Source: Neurospora crassa OR74A
Taxonomy: Eukaryota > Ascomycota > Sordariomycetes > Sordariales > Sordariaceae
Length of the DNA stretch: 64,000 nucleotides
Assembly: GCF_000182925.2 (NCBI RefSeq)
Contig: NC_026507.1
Coordinates: 3,038,001-3,102,000, forward strand
Reading direction: 5' to 3'
Under the pieces are notes generated by a model that was not told the origin of the DNA, made no database searches, and was given only the letters and a program-made list of their open reading frames with translations. Shown here one piece after another: positions 24,842-36,277 of this stretch (its first letter is position 1; each line of letters opens with the position of its first letter). A program made the translations under genes and the position numbers.

Positions 24842-26081
24842 AGACGGGCTTTCTGCGAGTAGGTAATGTCTACGGCATGATTCCCACAGCTACCACGCGC
24901 CGTCCGCTATCCAACTGAGCCAGGATTCATGCTTTTTTTTTTTTTTTTTTTTTGGAATTATTTTTGGCATATGGTATAGCGATCCCGCAGTATCCTCTTG
25001 CCAGCTTGGGTTCCGTTCAAGGCTCCAGTACTGGCTATGTGGACGGTGGAAGATGGTCATGAAGTTTGCGGGCGGTTGCAGCGATAGACGGAGTCCTGTG
25101 GATGCATCATGATCGAGCTCATAGCTCCGGCCAAGGCCGACAGTTGATGCGAGGAACTCTGGAGAACGGACCCGTTGGTGTTGCGGATATGTTTCCGCGC
25201 GGAACGGGAGCTTGTTGTTTAAAAAAAAAAGTGGAGTAGTTGGCCGGCCCCGACTCCGGACGGGACCTGGACGACAGCTGGACTCCTGGATAAAGCGGGA
25301 CGGTGCCAAGACACAGGAGATACCCACCATGTAAGGAGATTGCGGGGCAGCTGAAATGGCCATACGGCGGCGGTTAACAGCAGACATTGAGACAATCTGG
25401 TAACAACAACACATTGCACAACTTTTGTAGATATAGCGAGGATTCTTTTACGATTATGAGCCTTACTTGGTCAGATGCAATTCTTTGTCAAACAGCTTCT
25501 TAAGACGACGGGTATACGTGAACCACGAGGACAAGGCAGCCAGACAAGGAACCCTATGGTACCCGTATCGATAAGTGAAAGGTACCTCCCCCGTCTCGGT
25601 CTAACTGAACCCTTCCCGTCCGCAGATTCAGTCCCTTCCGTTCCTTCGTATTGAGGGGTCTACCCCCCGCTAGGTATATCATCCTGACTGATCGGTTGGC
25701 TTACGGTGACAGAAACTACGAACGGACAGTCTAGGGCGAGCAGCCTCTTCGTGCCACACCTCGAGCCTTGTATTGATTTGCCTGCTTGTCTCGAACCAAG
25801 TACGGTTAACCCACAGCAGCCCGACTGCTTCCTTTGCACCTACACACATCTCGCAGCAATAGATCGGTGACCGCATATAGAACGGACGCGGCTTCTCACT
25901 TTCGACTCAATCCGATAGTACGGTGCCTCTAGCCATCCGCAAATTTGATAGCTTCATTCGAATAACTACTACCTACTTCTTCGACGAGATTGCCCCTTCT
26001 TGCGACGGCCTAGTGTAGCAGCTGGACCCTAACGCCGAGCATTGATCGACCATCAACAAAGCCCTTTACATATTAGCGACC
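24842..26081. other. Intergenic region between kre33 and the CaM kinase gene
   Basis: Holds the kre33 3' end, a 21-T run at 24933-24953, and the promoter and leader of the kinase. A 174-codon frame on the minus strand (24890-25414) runs through the poly(T) and has no recognisable content, so I do not call it. A tRNA D-arm-like segment at 24901-24922 lacks the rest of a tRNA. Confidence 0.5.
24933..24953. repeat. Poly(T) homopolymer
   Basis: Uninterrupted run of about 21 T, just downstream of the kre33 stop codon. Confidence 0.85.
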
Positions 26082-26550
26082 ATGAGTGCCGCCAACGGTC
26101 GACAACCCGAAGTGCAGCCGTGTCGATACAAAGTTGGCAAGACTTTGGGCGCCGGTTCATACTCGGTCGTTAAGGAATGCGTACACATAGACACCGGTCG
26201 CTACTATGCGGCCAAGGTGATCAACAAGCGCCTGATGGCCGGCCGGGAACACATGGTACGCCGCCCATTCCTTCCATCATCCAAAGCCATGTGCGATCCG
26301 TTACCTTATCCTAACCAGCAGACTATAGGTTCGCAATGAAATCGCCGTGCTCAAGAAGGTGTCCATGGGCCACCAGAACATCCTGACCCTGGTCGACTAC
26401 TTCGAGACCATGAACAACCTCTACCTCGTCACTGACCTCGCCCTCGGCGGCGAGCTCTTCGATCGCATCTGTCGCAAAGGCTCTTACTACGAATCCGACG
26501 CCGCCGACCTCATCCGCGCCACCCTGTCCGCCGTCGCCTACCTGCATGAC

Positions 26551-26586
<36 letters not shown>

Positions 26587-27555
26587 CTCCTTTTCCGTAC
26601 GCCCGAGGACAATGCCGACTTGCTGATCGCCGACTTTGGTCTTAGCCGGATCATGGATGAGGAGCAATTCCATGTCCTAACCACCACCTGCGGCACACCC
26701 GGCTACATGGCCCCAGAGATCTTCAAAAAGACCGGCCACGGCAAACCCGTCGACATCTGGGCCTTGGGAGTAATCACTTACTTTCTGCTGTGCGGCTACA
26801 CCCCCTTCGACCGCGACTCGGACTTTGAGGAGATGCAGGCCATCCTCAATGCCGATTACTCCTTCACCCCACTCGAGTACTGGCGCGGCGTCTCGGACAA
26901 CGCCAAGGACTTTATTCGCAGGTGCTTGACCATTGACCCGGCCAAGCGCATGACCGCCCACGAGGCGCTGCAGCACCCCTTCGTTGCTGGCTGGGCCCGC
27001 GGAACCGATGGTGCGGAGGCCGATAAGGGCGCTAACCTGCTGCCGACCGTCAAGAAGAACTTTAATGCGAGAAGGACGCTGCATGCGGCTATCGATACAG
27101 TACGTGCTATTAACAAGCTGCGTGAGGGCCAGTTCATGAACGGCGGGAGGAGCCGTGAGCCCGCGAAGAAAGCGGCAGCGGGTGCGGGTGCGGTGCCCCC
27201 AGCGGCAGGAGGTGGAGGAGGAGGCCCAGGAGTGGATGACGGATTGGCGGTAGCGCTCGGCCCAACGCTCGGGAAGGAGGCAAGCATGGTGTCAACGGCG
27301 AGCAGCAATGTCACCAAGGACAGCGGCTACGCAACACAGCCGGAAGGGGAGGGAGGCTCTAGGGACGGAGACGATGTTCTTATGAAGGATGCGTCGGTGC
27401 CAGCGCCAACATCATCATCGCCAGCGCCGGTGCATGGGAACACACAGAATGCACAGCATGCGGGAGTGCCGAGTATCCTACGGCCGGGCAGTATCGAGAA
27501 TAAGGTTGTCGAGACTGGTAAAGGCTTGTGGAATGGGACTAGTGTTAAGCGATGA
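26082..27555 (+). CDS. camk-2: Ca2+/calmodulin-dependent protein kinase (CaMK-2-like)
   Basis: Serine/threonine kinase of 466 residues that phosphorylates targets after Ca2+/calmodulin binding. Exons are 26082-26255 and 26329-27555. The kinase domain spans about 16-285: glycine loop LGAGSYSVV (22-30), ATP-binding Lys45 in YYAAKV, catalytic HRDLKPEN (137-144), DFG (160-162) and APE after the activation loop with TTTCGTPGY. The segment ARRTLHAAIDTVRAINKLRE after the domain matches the autoinhibitory and calmodulin-binding region of fungal CaM kinases. The C-terminal 130 or so residues are Ala/Gly/Pro/Ser-rich and probably disordered. The kinase class is secure; the name camk-2 rests on remembered N. 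crassa gene order. Confidence 0.93.
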
Positions 27556-28471
27556 TCAATTTCTGGGTCTTTCGTCATTGACAAATGGGGGCTGGTTTTG
27601 TTCTATTGTTATAATCTTTTGAGTTCCTTTTTGTGATCAGCGGGTTCTGTGCTTATTAGTATGAATGTTTTTTTTCTCGGGATTTTATACCAAAGTGAAT
27701 AACCGGTGGGCATTTTGCTTTATGAATATCTGTTACTAGTTTGCTTCATGGACGGTGGTTTTCCGTTGCTCGCTGATGATGACAACGATGATGATGAGAT
27801 ATGATGCCAAGGGCGATGGATCTGACGGCGTGGCAAAAGATACGGGTGGTTAATAGCGAGATAGCATCTACTAGCAATCAGGAGGTTTATCTTGTTGTAT
27901 GTACTGGAAGTCATCAAGGACCTCCACAAGTACGAGTTCGACAGGTCATTGCCAGGTATCCGGGACCAAGGATCATTAGGTATGCTAGATGAGGCTTTAC
28001 TCTCTTTCCAGCCTCTTACTTCTAGCTCTAGCTTCAATAATTCATGACGTATCTGTTTTTCTTGGTTCGATCTATTCTTCTTTGACATGCCAATAATGGA
28101 AAGTTTGTTCCTCCTTTGTTTTCTCTTTGTGCAGGCAGTTGGGGGCGTCATTGTTTAAGTTTGTCGTCGTTGGGTGTTCGCGTCCTTCCGAACGTCTCAG
28201 GGGTATCTTGGCATCGAGCTGCTTGCGGCTCATGACGGGGCTCCCGCATGTTCGCATTTTGGAGTAAAACTTCACGCGATACCTACCCAAAACTTTGTCG
28301 GTTATGCTGCACTGCCCTTATATCTCCATAACCATACGCGTACTCGGGGTTCGCAAGGGGAATACATCACTATTTACCAAGATCTAAGCCACAGACAGCA
28401 CTTGTTGAACTTGGGACTTGACTTTCAAAGTTTAGTCAGCACTAGCCAAACAACAACTTGGAAGTCTTGGG

Positions 28472-28603
28472 ATACGCGGAAAGCGCATAAATATTTGTTT
28501 GATCCTTCGAGGCTGAGTATGAGTGGCTTTCATTCATTTATTTGGCAAGTTGCTACCTACCTATCAAACACAAATTCCAATTTCCTCGAAACTTTCCGCG
28601 TAT
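28472..28603. repeat. Imperfect inverted repeat (foldback)
   Basis: A perfect 12-bp inverted pair, ATACGCGGAAAG at 28472-28483 and its complement at 28592-28603, encloses a second nested pair (TTTGTTTGAT at 28494-28503 against 28563-28574, one gap). TA dinucleotides sit at both outer ends. It could be a very small MITE or a structured non-coding segment. Confidence 0.5.
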
Positions 28604-28780
28604 ATGTTTACGAGACGGAGTAAGGTTGTTGAAAGGTAACTAAGGAAATCAAATTAACTCGTCGTCGTTGTCGTCGCTGACTACACCCCAGCACATAGCA
28701 CGTACATAGTAGTCCATGCTTACAATAATCATCACGCATACACTACATAATATCATCTGGAACATCTTGGCAAGGCATAC

Positions 28781-28801
28781 AGGCAGGCAGGCAGGCAGGC
28801 A
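28781..28801. repeat. AGGC tetranucleotide repeat
   Basis: Five AGGC units in a row in the gene-free stretch downstream of the CaM kinase gene. Confidence 0.8.
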
Positions 28802-28912
28802 TCGTCGCCGTCCCCAGGCAAGGCAAGGCCAAGCAAGAGTTCCCAGAACAAATCGAATCAAACCCCAAGATCAGAGATTTATGTAAAACCGACTCCCCAA
28901 CCGGAGTGCATA

Positions 28913-29071
28913 CACATCAGTCCTGGAAAGTTTGTTAGTCTCTTACTCGCCCCACACATTCTCACAGGGCATTGATAGTGTACTTACAGCGGGCTGCTAC
29001 GTCCCCCGTCTCCCCTGCTTGAAACCCCCGTCTGTAGGTACCAAGCTAACGAACTTACCAGGACTGATGTG
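28913..29071. mobile_element. Short MITE-like inverted-repeat element
   Basis: Terminal inverted repeats of 26 bp, CACATCAGTCCTGG... at 28913-28938 and the complement at 29046-29071, differ at two positions. Both ends are flanked by TA (28911-28912 and 29072-29073). The 159-bp length and lack of coding content fit a non-autonomous TA-targeting element. Its repeats are unrelated to those of the element at 20833-21190, so it would be a different family. Confidence 0.6.
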
Positions 29072-29457
29072 TACACTACAACATGGTACACTGCACACCT
29101 CGAACCCCTGAAAATTGAATCGGGAATTTGGAATGATCTTTTTTCCCTTCCTTTTCTTTTTTTTCTCCATTTTATTAGGTACGCAGTAGGTATGCTCCAG
29201 ATCATCAGGTCGATCAATTAACACCATACTGTAACTTGTGAGATTCTCGGCGTTACCACCTCACGGACAGGATGGACGGACACGTTATGATCCATGGGTC
29301 AATGCCGTGACCTGCAGGGGGGGTCCAGTCAGTAGTGTAGTCAAAATACCAGCCACTCCTTTTCACAAGCCTTGGGCCTCTTTTAAGTACAGGTGGGAGC
29401 TTTGAATCCCCAAAAAGTTTTAGTTTTTTTTTTTCCTTTCTTAGGTTCGGGTCGGGC

Positions 29458-29487
29458 CCATCCATCCATCCATCCATCCATCCATCC
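29458..29487. repeat. TCCA tetranucleotide repeat
   Basis: About seven uninterrupted TCCA units in the gene-free stretch. Confidence 0.85.
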
Positions 29488-31501
29488 CTGATCTTTGCAT
29501 TGATCTGTACGTGTACCTCTAGGGATACGTATGCAACTATCGGGACGCTGTAGCTAGTGCACGTACGGCTACCGCTACGGGGATAGAGATTTTCTGTGTA
29601 CGTAAGCGGGCCTTTTCGGTGGGGTGTGGAGTGCCGTGTTTCTCGGAGCTACCTCTACGCTAGCGGAGCGGAACCACGTTTTTTTTTTTTTCTTCGGGGG
29701 TTTTTTTTTCTCTTTGCAAGAGGTGATTTCCATGTCCGTCGTCTTCAAGTACAACAGCATGTCTGTCGGTCCAGTTCCATCGCTGTCGGTCGTCGGCTGT
29801 TCATTGCATTTACTTTTTGCATTTGCTGTTGCAGTGGTGTGGTGTGGTGTCGTGTGGAGTTGTGTATGTATGTAAATATCGGCATATGCACATACAGAAG
29901 CTCAGCAGGTAGGTAGCTGGAGTTACAGTAATGCAGTCTCCTATGTACACGAAGTAATGGTGAGCTGTATGAGGTTGTAGTGTAAAAGTGGTGTAGATCC
30001 GCACATTGTTTGATTTGACGGCGTTCATATGTAATTGGGAAACAAAGGAGAGAGGACAATGCCATGACCGCCGTTCAATCTTCCAACCTTCCAATCTCCA
30101 GTCTTTCGATTTCAATTTTCTAGAAACAGTTTTAAAAATGACACGGATATTCCCTACAGCTGAGCGCTCGGAAAATTGGTACCCAACTGCGGAGTTTAAA
30201 ACATCATCAATCATCATTAACAAAAGGTCACCCACCCGTCACCTTGTGACCCGGTCGGTCCTCTTGATAACCGCGCCGCCGCCCGCCGATTGTGCCCGCT
30301 ACGGCACTAACCTAATCTATACCATCATCAATGCCATATGGAACAAAAAAGGGCATGGGACAGGACACGGAAATAGAAACACGCGAACCCCAAAAGGGAG
30401 ATACAAAAAGGGTAAACCCCCGGTGAGGACGAGGTTCCCCCACGATAGCTACAGCGACAGGGAATGATGGGTGCGGAGAGGCTTGTCCACCTGGAAAATC
30501 TAAAAGACAGGATGGGAAAGAGGTCAGAAGACAGCGCAGAGGCAAGGAGGATGAAGCCTGTCCGTCCGTCGTCCGTCTCAAGCAGTCGCTCGCCCGCTCG
30601 CCGACCACCATCCACCGTCAGCCTGGCAGGCAGCAAGGCGTAACTACGACAGGGGAAGAGAACATCAAACTGATTGACCAACCGACCGACCTACCGACCG
30701 ATGGCGACGGTGATCGATCAGATATGGCTTTGAACATGCGATAACATAGTATGGGAACACTCCAGATTACAGACCTGGAGCAGACGCTACGGGTGACCGC
30801 CTTTCCTTGACACTAAACCCAAGTGGGAGTTTGGATGTGCTGTGAAACTGGTGCTTGTCAATTGTTCATAAGCGCCCGGCAATGTTTGGGATGGCCTGGT
30901 CGGCTTTAACTTCACCCTGGATTTGGGGACTTGTGCGGGATGTGGGCGGGCGCCAGTTTGTCCGTAGTGCTTGGTTCATTGCAAAACACAAAAGAAAGAC
31001 AAAGGGAAGTTTTTTTAAGGCGACCCGTGGCGTTCCCATTGTGTTGATTGTTACAAAAGGCCAAAAGGGGTATGAAGTCTTTTTACACTTTCGGCATGCA
31101 ATTGGCACCATGGCACAAAACCCTTATTTTTTGTACCAATATCGAGACTTGTACGCTACAGAGGTAAAATTCCTCCTACATACATGGTGCCATGACAAGA
31201 GTCCCTACTATATCAGCGATACGGTTTCATTCCAAGATTTGGATACGAAAAGTTCAGCTGGGAAACACACCCATCGAACAGAAGACGATCATGCGTTCTC
31301 GAATCGAACGGCACTCACTCATATTGCAGCTCTCAGAGTCCATCACGCCCACCACCGCGGTGCGCTGTCCCTTGCTCCATCACGGCGACCCACGCACCCA
31401 CGCGTTTTGGTCCTCCCCCCCCCAGGCATGGTTCTCGTACCTTTCATTGTTTCCCAACCTTGTGAACGGCGGATCTTCGGCATCAAAGTTTTCCGCGAAC
31501 C

Positions 31502-31524
31502 AAAAAAAAAAAAAAAAAAAAAAA
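31502..31524. repeat. Poly(A) homopolymer
   Basis: Run of 23 A in the gene-free stretch upstream of aur1. Confidence 0.85.
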
Positions 31525-32140
31525 TGTGAAAATCCCTTTCCCTTGTCCTCCTCCTTGCAAAACGTTCGACCCATCACCAGTCCAGTGGAGTAGCAACTGG
31601 CGGACGGACCCGAAAATTACATACGAAAAAAATACCAACTGCCAATGAAGCTTCCCGCATGAAAAAACCTCGACTTGTCCATTTCTACCCCAAAAAATTC
31701 CTTACGGGTAGCGCTCCAGGACCCAAAGACATTCAGAGACTCCACTCGTGCTACATATGTAAGCGCGGAAGGCTGCAAGTTGGCCATGTAAGCAAATGCG
31801 GCTAACGATGCCCGCTCCTTCAGGATTGGTCGATGGGTTCGGGAGTTGCATGTTTGGTCAAGCGACTAAGAAAAGTCGGAGTTTTTGACAGCCTCATGCT
31901 GCATGCAGCTGGTGAAGTACGGTGTGCAACTAAGAGAAAGAGAAGAGTTTTTTTTTTTTTGTTTTTGGTTCTTCAATAGTATCGATCCGTCCCAGGTGAG
32001 AATGCAAGCTGAAATCCACGCAGTACATAGTACGTAAGTATGTACAATTGGACCGAGATCCGAGATTTCAGTCTTGATTCCGAATGAGCACCGGTCAAGT
32101 ACATATGTGATCGGAACCGGAGAACGGACAATGGAGCGGG

Positions 32141-32176
32141 GACCACGGACCACGGATCACGGACCACGGACCACGG
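32141..32176. repeat. Five-copy 7-bp tandem repeat
   Basis: Five copies of GACCACG in tandem. The third reads GATCACG, a C-to-T difference. It is intergenic and in no supported frame. Confidence 0.8.
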
Positions 32177-34679
32177 GGTTAACCGCCGACGGTACAGCAG
32201 AGTAGGGAAAAAGCCTCCGTGTTTCAAGAGAAGGCGGCCAGGCAGGTGGTGGCCCAACAAGAGGCCTGGAAATCCGTAATGTTATGCAGAAGAGCGGAAT
32301 AATCAAAGAAAGAAAGAAAGATCAAAAGACTTCTTGAGAGGCCCGACTAGAAACCCACGTGCGACGCAGGAACAAGAGAGATGAGTTGGTGGCTGTTGGA
32401 TCCTGCTTTGATTCGCCGGTTTTGGTATTTCAACATTGGCCAGAAGGGCGAGCGAGTCGCGAGAGCTTTGGCCAAAACTGGAATATGGAAATCTGCCTCG
32501 CCGCTTTTTCCAGATGCTTTCTAGTGTAAAGCGAGATGATCATCAAATAAATGATGGGTGAGGTGAGTATGAGGATTTTTTTTTTCTCTTTGTCTCGTGA
32601 TGAGCGGTTACATCCATGTCCTCCCGTCTACGGATCGCCTTTGCATAAATTTTTGTTTCGATCTTCGTCTCGCATTGGAAAGGAACAAGACGGTTGGCAA
32701 GAAACAAACAACACAAGAAAAAAAAAAAGAAGAAGAAGAAACGCTCTGTCTTATTTCTTGTCGGAGTTTGAGTTTCCCCAGATTGGAGCCTTGGTAACGG
32801 ACACAAAAGTCCAAGACAAGCAGACGGTACCTACCGCCTTGGCCCTTTACAACACGCTACATACCATTGTTGTTGAGGTTCCAAAGACACGCACGCAGTA
32901 AATTTCGGTGAGTTGACTAGGTAGGGACTGAACCAGCCATCCTGCCAAGGAGCAGGGACAGAAGGATAGGCGCCTCCGGTGATAGTGATGCGCGAGACGC
33001 CAAGTACCTCGAGGTAGTACGTTACAGCGCGAGTTGCACTTTTTGCGCTCGCGTTGTTCGCGACAAGAGCTCGTCGCTGTCGGGGCCCAAGACCGGGCGC
33101 TGCGGTTGAAACCTGAAAACGGGAAATTAACGTGAACCAAGCACAAGGACCCCTTGCAGCCCATCCGACCCGGCGGCAGTCCACACCCTGCATCGACGAC
33201 GACGACGACGACAACAGTCCGCGTAGCGAAGAACGGTAGCCACAAACTGACGAGACTCCCGCAACCTAACAGTAGTGTAGTAGTAGTATGTACTCGGTAT
33301 CACACCTACCTAGGAACTGGCCGACCAGTGGGAGGGGGATGCGAGGGTGTTACGGTTGCGAAAGGTTGGAAAGGCTGGATGGCGCAAGCTCGCAGCTAGT
33401 GTAGAGAGAGTTCTTGGTGCCGGATAGCACGGATCACCTGGTTTGGTCAATGCTACTTGTTTGTTGGACCCTTGTCTTGCCTTTGTGAGGTGTGGGAGAG
33501 ATTCAAGAAGACCGTTGTTGTTTTCGTCGGCCTTGTCGTTGTCTTCCTCGTCGCCTTGTTGGTTCAAGATGCGGGTGGCTTGGGGACTTTTTGATGATTC
33601 GCATGGATCTCTTCGGACTCTTCTTCTTCTTCCTTTCTCTCCTGCTGGTGAGATGCGCCACATTCATCGACATGAGTCTAATGACCCTGTCGGGACCTAT
33701 CAGCGTCATCATTCGTTTCGCTGGAGTCTGCCTTCCGTTACACAGCCGGGAGCGCAGCCAGTTCCCGCCGTCTGTCATTGGGGAAAAGTTGGAGAAATGA
33801 TATCAGATGCAGTGTTGGTATTGGTTTTTTGGCACTGCTCGTCAGCATCAGCTTTATTTGTAGGAGTCATGATTATACTGCCTGGCAATCTTGATGGTGT
33901 TTGCAACTCAACCGATTACAGCCATGTCTTCCATGCTTTGAAATCGAGGAATGGAATCCAATGTACACTCGGTTAGATGCATGTTCTACAGGGCGAGCGT
34001 ACCTAGTCGGGCGACTGCGTGACTGCGTCCCTGATCCATCCAGCTTGGATGGCATGGGATCCTGTGGGTTCGGTGGGTGCGCTTGGCCAAACAGCGCCCG
34101 AGCAGCGCTGCCGAGTTCCTTCCATAGGGCTTGGCGTTATTTCACAGGGCCTGAGTGGGCGTCATAGCTACCGGGGCGGACCTTATGAATAACCCGTCGC
34201 CCACCTTCGACCGTCCCCGCCGTCGGCTGCCAGTCTCACGCACCCACTCCCCTTCCAATCCACTCCCTCCATCCCCGGAAAACGCACCAAAAGGACGCAG
34301 CACCAGGGGCCCTTTTGCAGTGACTGCTGACCAGGACAAACCAGCCGCTGCCACACGACCACTTCCCTCGCTTCCATCCTCTCACCCCCGCCTCCCCTAC
34401 CTTACCTCTACTTCCCGTCTTTACTTATACGCTACACTCCCTTGGTACACAATCCAAGGTCAAGGTTGCACAACCACCAAATACTCGTCCCAACCCCGAT
34501 TTCCGCGATCCGGCCGATCCGTCATCACCTATAGCCCGCCCTCTTTGTCTCCATCATTCAACTTGAACTCGAGGAGGAAAACAAAGGCAGAAAGGAAGAC
34601 TTCACTTTCCAGCCGACAACAACACACACCCTAGTATCTATTAGCGACCTCGACCAACACCTCGACCAGCAAGCCTGTC

Positions 34680-34700
34680 ATGCGCATGCAGCGACAATAG
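34680..34700 (+). promoter_or_regulatory. Possible short upstream ORF in the aur1 leader
   Basis: ATG CGC ATG CAG CGA CAA TAG encodes the hexapeptide MRMQRQ and ends 97 nt before the aur1 start codon. If transcription starts upstream of 34680, scanning ribosomes would meet it first. The start site is not visible from sequence, so a regulatory role is only a possibility. Confidence 0.3.
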
Positions 34701-34797
34701 ATTCACCAGACTTCGATTCAATCGCTCCTCCCCCCCTCACCTCACACCAATCGCTAGCGCCCAGTTTCGCTGGTGATTCCGCCATCCGCCGCCCAGA

Positions 34798-36277
34798 ATG
34801 CAGGACTTCGAACCCATCCTCGCCCCGGCCAAGCCGAAGCAGAAGAAGCTTCCCTTCGGCTGGCCGCCAGCCCTCAAGCTCTCGACTCTCAACCCAGTAC
34901 CTCAGCGCCGGCGGTTGCGTAGGAAATCCACCGCTTCGCAGGATAATGTTGCCGCCCTCAAGACCTCGTTCGACGTGTGGGAGAGCATAAAATCTCTGCA
35001 GACAAGGAAATGGAAGATTTACGACATCCAGCATGTTGTCTGTCTTGGCTTCATCCTCTTCTCGCTGTTCATCTTGCCCTCGGCCCCCATCATCAAGACG
35101 GCCGTCCTGCTCGCTCTCGGCGGCCTGCTTCTGATGCCCATCACCCAGCAATTCTTCTTGCCCTCCCTTCCCATCTGGACGTACTTGCTGTACTTCTTTG
35201 CCAGCCGGTAAGTGGTGTTTTGGAGCTTCTTCTGCTAGCCCTTCGAAGTACGAAAGCTAACCAACTCGCCCTTGCAGATTCATTGCCCCTGAGTACCGTC
35301 CTCACATCTGGGTCAAGGTCCTCCCGGCGCTCGAGAACGTTCTCTACGGAGCCAACTTGTCCAACATTCTCTCGGCCCACAGCCACCCTGTCCTCGATTT
35401 GCTCGCCTGGTTCCCTTATGGAATCGGCCACTTTGCGCTCCCGGCCATCTGCAGCGCTATCCTCTTCCTTTTTGCCGCGCCCGGCAGCACCCCCGTCTTT
35501 GCTCGGGCCTTCGGCTACATGTGCATGCTCGCCGTCACCATCCAGCTGATTTTCCCCTGCACGCCTCCATGGTACGAGAAGGCGCATGGCTTGGAGCCGG
35601 CTCACTACGGCATGGAGGGTTCCCCCGCCGGTCTGGCCCGCATCGACAAGCTCTTTGGCGTCGACATGTACACCACCAGCTTCACCACCGCGCCCTTGCC
35701 GTTCGGCGCCTTCCCCAGCTTGCACGGTGCCAACGCCGTCCTTGAGGCCCTGTTCATGCAGTACTACTTCCCCAAGTTCAAGTACTTCTTCATCTTCTAT
35801 GTTGGCTGGATCTGGTGGGCCACCATGTACCTCAACCACCACTATGCCGTCGATCTCGTTGGTGGTGGTCTCATGGCTGCCATCGCCTACTACATCTCTC
35901 GCGTCAGGTGGCTTCCTCGCCCCCAGCTCGAGAAGCGCACCCGCTGGGAGTACGAGTATGTCGAGTTCGGTGACCGCCCCAAGACCTACGATGAGGAGTA
36001 CGGCAGCGCCAGCGCCTACGGCCTTGGTCTCCTTGAGAGACGCACCGCCAGCGACAGCGACGAGTGGACCCTTGGCAGCAGCTCCAGCCTCGACTCCCTG
36101 AGCCGCGGCGACACCGTATGCGGCAGCAGCAGCAGCACTCCCGATATCCTAAGCCCCACCACGCCAAATGACGATTTCAAGCATGTCGTGCTTGGTTTGA
36201 CGCCCCAGGGTGATATCTGGAACGGAGGCAGGCTTGCCCGCGAGAGCGAGCTGAGCGATGTCGTTGTCTTGAGCTGA
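34798..36277 (+). CDS. aur1: Inositol phosphorylceramide synthase catalytic subunit Aur1
   Basis: Golgi membrane enzyme that transfers phosphoinositol from phosphatidylinositol to ceramide, an essential fungal sphingolipid step and the target of aureobasidin A. Exons 34798-35207 and 35278-36277 give 469 residues. Several hydrophobic segments are visible from about residue 80. The PAP2-type catalytic motifs are FPSLHGA with the histidine near 286, and HHYAVDLVGG with His and Asp near 325-329, the spacing seen in yeast Aur1. The C-terminal 110 or so residues are soluble, acidic and Ser-rich. The N-terminal ATG is the first in frame after an in-frame stop. A long leader, possibly with upstream ORFs, precedes it. 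Confidence 0.95.

Larger units (their letters stand above)
27556..34797. other. 7.2-kb stretch without a convincing gene
   Basis: The longest gene-free stretch in the window. It begins with the 3' end of the CaM kinase gene and ends with the long leader of aur1. The interior has short inverted-repeat structures (28472-28603 and 28913-29071), microsatellites (AGGC, TCCA, poly(A), poly(T)) and a 7-bp tandem repeat at 32141-32176. Frames of up to 224 codons exist, but they begin at non-ATG codons, run into homopolymers or show no family resemblance. Unannotated non-coding transcripts are possible and cannot be seen from sequence alone. Confidence 0.5.

Noticed and set aside
24901-24922. tRNA D-arm-like sequence on the minus strand (TGGCTCAGTTGGATAGCGG)
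   Set aside because: There is no matching acceptor stem, no anticodon loop with U33 and no T-arm B-box in the following 60 bases, so it is not a tRNA gene. At best it is a fragment or chance.
24890-25414. 174-codon frame on the minus strand
   Set aside because: It runs through a 21-base homopolymer and the tRNA-like fragment and shows no recognisable protein features.
28174-28623. 149-codon plus-strand frame
   Set aside because: It starts at GTG, overlaps the foldback structure and has no recognisable content.
30855-31529. 224-codon plus-strand frame in the long gene-free interval
   Set aside because: It begins at TTG rather than ATG, ends in a poly-Lys run from a poly(A) tract and has no family resemblance.
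34185-34634. 149-residue Pro/Ser-rich frame in the aur1 leader region
   Set aside because: Composition follows the pyrimidine-rich leader sequence and nothing suggests a folded or known protein. It might only matter as an upstream ORF.
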